64,000 nucleotides of DNA from Psococerastis gibbosa (lineage: Eukaryota; Arthropoda; Insecta; Psocodea; Psocidae): positions 6,324,001-6,388,000 of the forward strand of contig OZ020489.1 of the NCBI GenBank assembly GCA_963971405.1, read 5' to 3'. The translations under genes were made by a program, and so were the position numbers. Below, one piece after another: positions 55,196 through 64,000 of the stretch. The notes below the pieces were generated by a model. That model searched no databases, had not been told where the DNA came from, and worked only from the letters and a program-made list of their open reading frames with translations. How positions within the stretch are numbered: the stretch's first letter is position 1; each line of letters starts with the position of its first letter.

Positions 55196-56181
55196 CGATC
55201 TATCACACCTCTAAAATGTAAATCCAATGCAAATATGGCGAAACAATAGAAGACTTAGCCTTAACATAGAATTTTATAGCCTACATCTAATAAATCACCA
55301 AAATGGATGAAGTATGGAAATGATAAAATTGGCAATATGAGGTAACTTTTAAAAATAAAACAAGCGGTCGTTATTCAGCGGCCATATTGCCGAGCCCAGT
55401 CCCAAGTGGTGGTACGCTTGGTTGGAGAACCGTAGTTGTAGGAGTTGTATGTGTTTTGTGACGAATGCCGGTTCAAAGCTGCAACATAACAGAGCAATGT
55501 TACTTTTCACTTTGTTTACTACCCGGGTTTAAGACCCGGTACACAGTCGAGATTTGCCGACATCTTTTCCATTGTGGGGATAGGGCTTGGTGAATAGTCG
55601 GTGCAAAATCACTGAGTCTAATTCAGAAGATTTCTATGATCTAGCGTGTTTAGGGGGAACCCGTGCACTGTTATGCGGTCGGCTCCACGCCAGCTTCCGA
55701 ATAATAAATGTTCTGCTACCCATATGGCTACAACGGAATTCTCTACCCGCATAATTTTTAATCCATTTTTTAAATTTCTGCAAAACGTGCTACCTACTTC
55801 TTGACCTTCAAAACGTCTACATCAATACCGAGATTAGTTATGGAATGATAGCCTATGATGACATTTAATACATGGTTTGGATAGCTTAACCTTCCATTGT
55901 TTTATTTCACCATGGCCAGGTGGGCTTCAATAATATTTCTATTGTATTAGCTGTACCACGTAAAATATGACGAATCGTATTCGTATGCGCATGTAGAAAA
56001 AAAATCAATATTAAAATGAAAACAATTATAAAATGTATCACAAAATTTGGAGTCTGGCTACAGTCTACGAGTCATGCCCCACCTGTAGACTGTAGACAAA
56101 ACCATTCTAAAACACCCATGACTTCCGCGCACACACACACACACACACCGACCGGCGCAAATACTCAAAAGAGTCCCGCGC

Positions 56182-56216
<35 letters not shown>

Positions 56217-56627
56217 GAGTACCTAACCTGGAAAAAGGCACAATTACTATTTACAATACGATCTTGCGGTTTAGGGACTACCTGTAACTGTAGAAATATA
56301 AATAGATTATTGTTAATAACAGCTTAAAAAAAGGCTTTGTAAATATATATATCTTAAAAAATATACAGTACCGTATATGACAAGTCCATGGCGCAAGTAT
56401 TTCGTGCATTAATCACACTCAAGCTGAGATGCAATCTATACTATGTATAATGTAAAGTACATACAGGCTACTACTGTTATGTGTAATCTATAAACTATAA
56501 AAGGTGTCCATGAACTGCCCATGAACTCTATAAAGACTGAAAAAGTTAAAAATTATCTTGAAGCGGTGCAAAAGTTAGTAGTACTCGCGTGATGCGAACG
56601 GCCATGACAAGTTAAATCCACCAGAAC

Positions 56628-56712
56628 AGAGTCTGTTCAAAGCTGCAGAAAACTTGGTAGTCTACACACGGTTGTTAGGGGAACATGGTGGGGCAGGATA
56701 ATGCACTAAGAC
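56628..56712 (-). repeat. Family A fragment
   Basis: CAAAGCTGCAGAAAACTTGG and AGGGGAACATGGTGGG match the complement of part of the long family A copies. Confidence 0.55.
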
Positions 56713-56940
56713 TAACAGTTAGTCTTAGGGTAAAAAGTGATAAGGCCAATCACTTTTTTCACACCCAAATTAGCTCATCAGAATTAACAGTCGCCAGTTT
56801 TCGCCTTTCGAAGTCACCTTTGAGGCAATTATAGACAGCTGTTCTGGTGTATTCAAATTTGGTATGGCCGTTGGTAATTTTGTGTAAATAAGCCCAGTAT
56901 TAAAGTTAGTTAAATATTTGGTTACTGATTAATAATTGAC

Positions 56941-57149
56941 TACGGTCCGGCGCCACCGCACTTAGAAATTTGTTTGTGAGAAATACTGGAGGCACCGCTA
57001 CATATTGGACCATGGTGGTGCCGTCCTACTCCTTAACAGAACTCAGAATTCTTTACCGAGTCATTGTTAAAGAGGGCTATGCCACCCCCCATGTTCCAAT
57101 GCATAGCGGCGCCCTCACTTTTCTAAGCGTGGTGGGACCGGGCGTCTAA
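56941..57149. mobile_element. MITE with long inverted arms
   Basis: CGCCACCGCACTTAGAAA is mirrored by TTTCTAAGCGTGGTGGGACC, and GAGGCACCGCTACATATTGG by CCAATGCATAGCGGCGCCCTC-type sequence, so nearly the whole 209 bp folds back. No ORF. Confidence 0.65.
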
Positions 57150-58416
57150 AGCAGGTAGCATTAATATGGTGCAGGCAGGCAACTTCGTGCATTTCACCAA
57201 ATAGTTGGACTTACGCGTAGCCCACTAAATGCCTGCAGCAGACGGGTTAATGATGATGAAGGAGAGCTGGTGGTGGTCTGTGGAACACTCTCTAATAAAC
57301 CTGAAAAGCGTCAGTAAGGATTCTAGATACATGAGCGAAATTCCATTTATTTTCGTGTACACGGCGCCAAATTTTAAATCTGAGTGGATCCAGTGAACAA
57401 GGGGCTTGGGAAGCTCGTTTTTTTATGTTTGGAAGTAAGCTTAGTGATTTCTGTGATAAATTACAGGTCTAATAAGTTTATGAACCAGGCCATTTTTAAG
57501 GCCCAAATTCACGATTAATAAGATAAACTTTGAAGTTATTTGGCGCCAAAATTTCTAATGAAACGCATGTCTTTTTCGAAATGTTCGAAAAGTAGGTAAC
57601 GGTAAACATCAAACATCATGAAGTATTCAATAGATACAGGCGAAATGTGTTGAACTCGGTCTACCACTTTTTCCACTTAGCAGACTGCAAAACACCCACG
57701 CTTGAACTCGTTTATGTGTTATGTCAATAGAGCCAAATTGATAGAATCAAAAAGTGTGTATTTAAACATATACTATGTGGACGGGATTTAGTTAACGCAC
57801 GGTATATATGCCTCGATCATTTCTCCATACATAGAGCAAAAATACAAGGCCGTAGCCACGATTTTTTTTCGGAGGAAGAGTCGAACCTATACTTCCACGA
57901 AACCTGATTATTAGTTTTTTCCGCACATAGGGCACATAGGGCCCGGGGAACCATAAAAATATAGGAGAGAAATATTGATTTTCTACAATAATTATGTAAA
58001 GTTATGATTTGACAGACGTGCTTTAATCCTTATCGAAAAAATGGGGTCCGGGGGATTTTGTTGTTGTTGATAATTTAGAGGGGGAAGTATCAAATAGTGG
58101 GATTCAGATCCAGAATCGATAACCCTATCGATTGATTAGATTCCAGCTATTGCAAACTTTGACTCTGGTGACAAAAAATACTGTATAAGTTAGTTAAAGT
58201 ACGGTAGGTAGTGTAGTTACTTTTGGAACACATTGTTCCTCTAATGGTATAGAAAATGATTGCACTAGTCCTGCATATATATATATATATATATATATAT
58301 GCATTTTCGTGGTCACATTTCGGGGGGGGGGGGGGGGGGTTAACAACTGCGCCTGGCTTCTGCCTTTGCATGTCACCAGTGACGCACACCTTTTTTTGGC
58401 CGTACTAAGTCACTCC

Positions 58417-60965
58417 TTAACTCATTATAAACCTTCTTAGATTCTTACTTGGGTAGGTCGCCCTGGTAGGAGGAGCTGTTGCAGTTGTCCTGAACGAAAT
58501 ACAGACTGGATTGATCTGGCACGGCGGTTTCGCGCAGTTCTCCTGTCGTATAGAACAGAATTGTCCGGGCTGGCATTTAACGGTCGCGCACCCCTGCTTC
58601 TTGGGCGTGTTGGCGCCGGTTTTCCGTTTGCACGTAGGGTAACTTCCGCATTTGTCGGTGTATCCTGTACACGGGTCATGTTCCATGACGCAGTCCTCCT
58701 GACCCGCAATGCACAGAATGTCCCGGCATGACCGCCCGTACTCTGCAACAGTCAGCACAGTAACGTAAGGCGGCTATTCCAACGACGTGTCTGCTACCAC
58801 GTCATGACACATTCACATTCAAAATCAACGTCGGTGGAATAGCCGCCTTAGGAAAGGATCGAGAAGGTTTTTGATTGCTGAAGTGAGGGTGTGGTGTGGC
58901 CCATGGTGAAGTGGGAGGTCCTATAAAGCTCTAAAGGGGCAGGGACATTCGAAAAAAAATTGAACTCTGGGGGGCACCTGGTACGATTTTTCAATGGCTG
59001 GTCGCACGGCCATGCCCAGGGGGGTGGTCCATGGGTTCCAGACCCCCCCCCCCCCCCGAAATAAATTTTTGTATGTAAACCTGTACGGTTTGAAGAATTT
59101 ATTCATTAATATATTACGGTACGTAAAAAAAAAATAGGACCTCCCCCCCCCCACCGAAATCAAAACCTGGGCACGGCCTTGGCTGGTCGTATAGGAGACG
59201 TTTAATTCGAGAATACATCTTTGGCGGGAAGTGAATGTCCCATCTCTCCTATATAGAACTCGGAGGCCCCTAATGAACCTCTTTCGTAAATAAATTCATA
59301 CAGAAATGACGTCAAATCCCAAAATCTCAGTATATGATTTGATTGGTTGGGGCGCAAGCATATTCATTCATACGAAAGAGGTTCATTCAGATGTAAAGGA
59401 GCCTACAGGTATAGTTCATCGTTGCCAAGTTCTGCGCTTTGGGCAGCAATGTTGTGTTTATCCTATCTGTGCTGGGCAGGACGGTATACGTTACAATGCC
59501 GTGCATAATGTTGCATTGGTTCCTCGTTTGTAATGCGGTTCACCAGGATATCAATTGCTTTATTAATAGGCTAATAAGAAATCCCATCAGTACATAACTG
59601 TTTATAACATTTCGGTGCGTGTAGGTAATGGTAGCTAGCCTAGAAGCTGCAGCGAGAAGAATGGGACTGTCGATTAACTGTGAAAAGACTAAGTACATGC
59701 GCATGGGAAGAGAAAACCCTAATCAGGTCAGCAGATTCGAACAAGTGAGCAATTTCCGATATCTCTGTTCCATCGTAACCGATGACAATAACACCAGCGC
59801 TGACGTCAAAAGCTGAATAAAAAGTGCCAATGCGGCTTATTTTCAGACATGACAACTTTTTAACTCCCGACTTCTTTCATGGTCCACAAAAATACGGTTA
59901 TACAAAACTCTAGTGAAACCTGTACTTCTATATGGCGCCGAATCATGGACATTGACTGATCGGGACCGGAGATTGCTTTCGGTCTTCGAAAATAAAATGC
60001 TCCGCAGGATCTTTGGAGGTACAGCCATCAACGGAGTCTGGCAAATCCGATGCAACGCCGAAATCCATCGGCTCTACAATGCCCTCGGCGTCATTGACGA
60101 TCTTAGAGCAAAAAGGCTACAATGGATAGGACATGTGCACCGGATGCCGGACCACAGACCTCCATAGGCCGTGTGGGAAGCAATCCCCCGCGGAAGAAGA
60201 CCAAGAGGAAGACCAAGGCGAAGATGGGCGGACCAGTTCCAGGAGGACCTCCTTCGAGTTGGCGTCGAGGCAGCAGATTGGACAGCAGCGGCTGCTGATG
60301 ATCGGCAAAGATGGAGGGAAATCGTCAGAGCGGCCAAAAGTCCCCTGGGCTGATCGCGCCTAATTAAGTCAATTAGGTAATGGTCCCGTTGTGTAGGCTG
60401 CTATATTAGTGATATTTTGTTTCAACAGTAACAAATAGCCTAGTCTATAGTTAGACAATTTGACTATAAGAGTAGGCTGCTGTTTCCGTCACTAAATAAG
60501 ACAAATCTCAGATTGAACGTATTTAAGTAATCAGGCCTGGCCCTACAACAAGAGAGGAAGAAATCTCTTGATACATACCCCCCTATTTTTTCAGTTAAGC
60601 ACCTTTCAGGCACATAGTTATTGAATTAAACTTAGTTAGATTTTGTAAATAAATAAAAAATGTCCACTCATTTTACCTGTATAGGTACCTTATAGCCTGT
60701 ATAGACTACCTATACCAGTATGGTCCTACTGCCTAGCCCTAGGTTAACATGCCTGTCGCCTTATGTTCTACTGATAAAAATCAAACAGCAGGCCATTTTA
60801 CTAGAAAGGTAGATAGTTGTATAGTTATAGAGTTCAGGTAGACATAAATTTGGTGTATAGTCCTAAGAAAAGGTACTAAAAGTTGAAATACTCACTTGTG
60901 TACGGGCTGGCCTTCGGAAGAGCCACAAGCAGGAAGAAACACACTACTAGCACCGACAACTTCAT
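58417..60965 (-). CDS. Secreted cysteine-rich protein with two similar six-Cys modules
   Basis: Two exons: 60965-60896 (23 codons plus one base) and 58742-58417, joined in matching phase (donor ACACAA/GTGAGT; acceptor GACTGTTGCAG). The product is about 131 residues. Exon 1 encodes a classical signal peptide (MKLSVLVVCFFLLVALPKAS). Exon 2 holds two modules with spacing CX4C-X2-GQ-X(1-2)-C-X6-C-X(4-6)-C-X4-C: the first from CRDILC to YPTC, the second from CATVKC to NPVC, separated by a basic TKK-type linker and followed by a Thr/Pro tail. All cysteines pair up in number (12), so disulfide-bonded extracellular modules are likely. I do not recognise a named family. A good donor-like sequence (CCCAA/GTAAGA) lies near the end, so the last 12 or so codons could instead be intron and a further exon could exist. 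The intron carries a MITE and an antisense LINE remnant. Confidence 0.8.
58766..58850. repeat. 85-bp palindromic MITE beside the Cys-rich exon 2 acceptor
   Basis: TAAGGCGGCTATTCCA and its complement TGGAATAGCCGCCTTA form the ends. The inner CTGCTACCACGTCA is shared with the 19.0-kb MITE. It begins 24 bp from the splice acceptor at 58743. Confidence 0.75.
59005..59181. mobile_element. hAT-like MITE with exact 8-bp duplication
   Basis: 177 bp, ends CACGGCCATGCCCAGG / CCTGGGCACGGCCTTG, flanked by GCTGGTCG at 58997-59004 and 59182-59189. C15 and C10 runs lie inside. It is the complete relative of 3371-3534. It is in the intron of the Cys-rich gene. Confidence 0.85.
59625..60356 (+). pseudogene. 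RTE-like LINE reverse transcriptase C-terminal part
   Basis: A single frame with stops at 59814, 59856 and 60165 reads MGLSINCEKTKYMRMG, NFRYLCSIVTDD, KTLVKPVLLYGAESWTLTD, NKMLRRIFGG, RLQWIGHVHRM and GRRPRGRPRRRW. These are the palm/thumb and C-terminal motifs of RTE-type LINEs. 5'-truncated and inactive; antisense to the host gene, in its intron. Confidence 0.85.
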
Positions 60966-61137
60966 TCTACCGACCAACACTAACCACTAACCGCTCAATT
61001 ACCTATTCGCAGATCAACTTGTTCCATAGGCGAAAGCCATTGCGCCGTCTCACTTGATCATTTCCATAGGCGAGCTACGATATGACCGGTCGGAGGCGTC
61101 TGGTAGGCTTAGGCCCTATTCTCTTTTCAATGGCGGA
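60966..61137. other. 5' flank of the Cys-rich gene
   Basis: Short upstream region on the minus strand before the ATG at 60965. No TATA box is evident. Confidence 0.4.
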
Positions 61138-61307
61138 TCCGCTCTGACCCCCCCCCCCCCCCCTAAATAAGTCGCCTAAATTCATAAGATAGTAAAAGGA
61201 ATAATAGTTGAATAAAACTCAATTTTTCAACTAATTACTTTTTAAACTTACATACAATTTGTGATCCCCCCCCCAAATTTTATTTTCCGCTGGATCCGCC
61301 CTTATTG
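61138..61307. mobile_element. hAT-like MITE
   Basis: 170 bp, ends CAATGGCGGATCCGC / GGATCCGCCCTTATTG, flanked by TCTCTTTT and TCTCTTTA (7 of 8). C16 and C8 runs lie next to the termini. It lies about 170 bp upstream of the Cys-rich gene start codon. Confidence 0.75.
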
Positions 61308-61780
61308 TCTCTTTACCCTGTATGTAGCCTGTAAAGTTATACATGCTTGAGTGCTATAGGGCTGAGTTACAGCTGCTGAACTCAACAACCACTTCACATA
61401 GTTGCCAAATCACATCAGCAAGTGTTTGACAGGTTTAGACTGTCTCTAACATATATTATAGTATTCTGTGGTTTTTAACACGTACACGGTCATTCAGACC
61501 GATTGACAAACCTGTATATAAGGATGCACAGCGTTTAAGTTACTTAGACAACAGGTCTGCCCACTACTACCATCTGCGTATTCCAGAAGTTATGAATATA
61601 ACTGATTTAACGGGTCCCTGCACCATTTACGACCTGCATGAAGCAAACGACAAAGCTGTCCATGCTGCTCAATTTTGGACAACCCATTAAAATTATATAA
61701 TATATATACTGTATATTATATTTAAAAAAAAAAAAAACGTGTCCATCTAAGTACACATTATTCTACAGTATTATATGGAG

Positions 61781-62648
61781 TATATAAACGAAAACTTAAA
61801 TGCTGGCCTTGATCCTTGTCCTGCGCATGTCAAATTGGCTCTAACCCTCCAACGAGGAAGGTGTACAACTTACAAGTTCCAGAATTTTAAAATATAGCCT
61901 AAAAGTAAAACCTCCGGCACTCATTTTTATCAATAGCTTTTCATGGTCCTTAAACATTATTATTATTATAAGCCTAAATGCAACCAGAATGTACCGGATT
62001 TTGATTATAGCATACCTTCCTATAGGTTTTACTTTTAGGCTATATTTTTAAATTCTGGAACTTTGACTTTATCAAAATTAATGGTTAATTGTTAGGTATT
62101 ATTAATAATGGCAGCTAACATAACTAGTTACTGGGCCAAACATGCGAAAGACCAAAGAAGAAAAATGGTTCGTAGGTTAGGTACTGTAGGCCCTATATGC
62201 AAAGTAGTAGGCTATTTATTCCATTTCCAACCATAAGGCACGATATATACCGTAATACAATTCAGTAGATTCTCGATTTCGTCATGGAAAATAGTCAAAA
62301 CAGTAACTATTTAAATTAGCTGTCATAATTAATAATACGTAACAATTATTATGGTAATAATAATTTGATAAAGTCAAAATTCTAGAATTTAAAAATATAG
62401 CCAAAAAGTAAAACCTATAGGTAGGTAGGCCTAGGTATGCTATGATCAAAATCTATTACATACTGGTTGCATTTAGGCTTCTGATAATGTTTAAGTGCCG
62501 GAGGTTTTACTTTTAGACTATATTTTAAAATTCTGGAACTTGTAAGTTGTACACCTTCCTCGTTGGAGGGGTAGAGCCAATTGGACTAAGTCCTGACACA
62601 TGCGCAGAACAAGGATCAAGGCCAGCATTTAAGTTTTCGTGTATATAA
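61781..62648. repeat. Large compound foldback
   Basis: The outer arms (61781-61925 and 62497-62648) share AAAACTTAAATGCTGGCC, CTCCAACGAGGAAGG and GTGTACAACTTACAAG. The motif TAGCCTAAAAGTAAAACCT occurs again, inverted, at about 62025-62045 and 62400-62420. Four alternately inverted copies therefore lie in 870 bp. No ORF. Confidence 0.7.
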
Positions 62649-62699
62649 CACTTACTTTTTAAATTAATTTTGGTTGAAGAGGCAACCTCCACGCTATAA

Positions 62700-62845
62700 C
62701 TGAAATTAGAGGAGAAAAACTGGACTTGGCGGGATTCGACCCCGTTGTTGCTTGTGGTCGAGCGGTTAAGACGACGCCCCGGTTAGGCGTAGATCGTGGG
62801 TTAGAATCCCGCTAAGTCCAGTTTTTCTCTATCCTCTAATTTCAG
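62700..62845 (+). repeat. tRNA-like sequence enclosed by inverted arms
   Basis: Arms CTGAAATTAGAGGAGAAAAA and complement (62804-62845) enclose a cloverleaf-like core at 62748-62820: A box TGGTCGAGCGGTTAAG, a 5-bp stem ACGCC/GGCGT with 7-base loop CCGGTTA, a 5-bp T stem GTGGG/CCCGC with loop TTAGAAT, and a partial acceptor (5 of 7 pairs including wobble). The loop would read GGT (Thr), but position 33 is C and the TTCGAAT loop is altered. More likely a tRNA-derived repeat than a working gene. Confidence 0.6.
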
Positions 62846-62879
62846 TCCATTTAAGTAGACTAACAAGCTGCTGCAAGTC

Positions 62880-63121
62880 CATATGATGAATGGGAACATC
62901 CACACCTGCAACACGAGGTAAAGGAGAGACCTTGTACGGGCAGCACCACGCACAGCCGAGTGTGAGCGACTGGATCCTATACTACATGGTTTCGCCTACC
63001 TTAAAAAACTCCTGATTGAACTGAGAGCGGCGAGAAATGCTACTAATTTCCCAAAATTGCTTGCTTAGAGACCATCTCTTAGAGAAAGCTTTCTACTCTG
63101 TCACTGAGGCACTAGCATAAT
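62880..63121 (+). pseudogene. LINE C-terminal remnant
   Basis: CNTR, LRDHLLEKAFYSVTEALA and a stop correspond to the NTR...YYSLTEAL ending seen at 22231-22560. Stops and frame changes interrupt it. Confidence 0.5.
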
Positions 63122-63344
63122 GACAATTATAGAACCAGGTACCTGATTTTGACGATATTGTGATGATTTTACTTTATAATTTCTTGTCGATTACTTTTGT
63201 ATAATTTAACAGAAATATAATATTTATTTATTTACACTTCAAACAAGAAGCACTGTGTTTCTACAAGCTATGTAAAGGACGTCTTGATAGCTTAACGGAA
63301 ATACAGTATCTATTGTATTGTATTGTAGCTCTTCATTCCGGAGT

Positions 63345-63870
63345 TTGTCGTATGATTCCTCACAGTTCAGGGGGAATCTGAGGTACCATATAACACCTAA
63401 ATACACTATACAGACAATTGTGGGACTGTGGACCCTATAAAGAAGAAGATGAGGTTATATTCTACGGAGATGTAGTCGAAACAGGTGCAGGTCAATCCGG
63501 TTCGAATACATCTCCGTAGAATACATGCATCTCGTCTTTTTCTTTATAGGCCATCGCATAGGTCTTCTTTATAAGTCCCACAATCTTCTGTATAGTGTGT
63601 ATGGTACCGTGGAACGGGGTCAATAGAAACATTGTGGTGAATAGAAACAAAACTTTAATTTTTTTTTAAGAAGGCTATATTATAATTATTTTTATTTTTT
63701 TATTGCTAACACTCCATACCACCAAGGGAAGTTTTAAAAAATAATTATAATATAGCCTTTTTAAAAAAAATTAAAGTTTTGTTTCTATTCACCACAGTGT
63801 TTCTATTGACCCCGTTCCACTGTACCTCAGATTCACCCTGACATCTGAATCAGGGGAATCATACGACAAG
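63345..63870. repeat. Foldback interrupted by a mariner-type MITE
   Basis: TTGTCGTATGATTCC (63345) is mirrored by GGAATCATACGACAAG (to 63870). Inner arms ACTATACAGACAATTGTGGG and TACGGAGATGTA are also mirrored. The 216-bp MITE at 63607-63822 sits in it. Confidence 0.7.
63607..63822. mobile_element. Tc1/mariner-type palindromic MITE
   Basis: Ends CCGTGGAACGGGGTCAATAG / CTATTGACCCCGTTCCACTG, flanked by TA on both sides (63605-63606 and 63823-63824). Arms of about 95 bp are nearly perfect. The CAGTG-like tip and TA target fit Tc1/mariner. Confidence 0.8.
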
Positions 63871-64000
63871 ATGCATGCTCAACCACATTGAACCGTACTG
63901 GAAGATCCAAATACAGAGATCGGTAGACATGGTGAATCAGAACACAAAACTTGTATCGCGATGATTAACACAGTGGCTCCAAGGCCGATCAAATAGCAGG

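Larger units (their letters stand above)
55196..58416. other. Non-coding stretch between the NUMT and the Cys-rich gene
   Basis: Contains an A29 run (56185-56213) next to a CA repeat, the family A fragment, the MITE at 56941-57149, a CAAGGCCGTAGCC MITE terminus at 57848 and an AT microsatellite at 58276-58300. No gene seen. Confidence 0.5.

Noticed and set aside
62748-62820. A functional tRNA-Thr gene
   Set aside because: Position 33 is C, the T loop is altered, two acceptor pairs are missing and it sits in inverted arms; a tRNA-derived repeat fits better.

Overview
The window looks like nuclear DNA of an arthropod (insect or crustacean; I cannot place it further). The reasons are intron-split genes with GT-AG junctions, a CHK/EcKinase-family gene of the kind expanded in arthropods, an ABCG5/ABCG8-type transporter locus, a nuclear copy of mitochondrial ATP6 that reads through only with the invertebrate mitochondrial code, and a dense population of LTR, LINE, SINE and MITE repeats. 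Most of the 64 kb is repeat-derived or unassigned non-coding sequence; four host genes can be supported.

Host genes. (1) At the left edge, on the minus strand, is one exon of an ABCG half-transporter ending at the Walker A loop (54-171). (2) A two-exon CHK kinase-like gene lies on the minus strand (9877-11862). (3) A 14-exon ABCG8-like half-transporter lies on the plus strand (33709-53037); all splice phases agree and the exons sum to 856 codons plus stop. (4) A two-exon secreted cysteine-rich protein lies on the minus strand (58417-60965). Genes 1 and 3 are divergent, the arrangement known for ABCG5 and ABCG8, but about 33 kb apart, with the kinase gene and many transposons between them. The ABCG8-like NBD has lost the Walker A lysine, the Walker B glutamate and the H-loop histidine, so it probably depends on a partner subunit.

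Mobile DNA. Two almost identical, apparently complete Ty3/Gypsy elements of the CsRn1 type (CHCC Gag box; protease, RT, RNase H, integrase) sit in opposite orientations at 3848-9125 and 13014-18280, flanking the kinase gene. Each has 387-bp LTRs with no difference seen between its own pair, and a 4-bp target duplication. LINE remnants occur throughout. The largest (48675-51673, RT plus RNase H plus zinc knuckle, one frame with three stops) is nested in a TTAA-flanked foldback element inside intron 12 of the ABCG8-like gene. Non-autonomous DNA elements are abundant, several with exact 8-bp hAT-type duplications and long G/C homopolymers next to their termini. SINE families include a tRNA-Glu-like one and one with A-rich tails. 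One copy of the latter is fused to the mitochondrial ATP6 piece (54369-54786).

Layout: 1-3.8 kb ABCG5-like exon and repeats; 3.8-18.3 kb Gypsy / kinase / Gypsy; 18.3-33.7 kb gene-free repeat land; 33.7-53 kb ABCG8-like gene with TE-rich introns; 53-58.4 kb repeats with the NUMT; 58.4-61 kb Cys-rich gene; 61-64 kb nested foldbacks.
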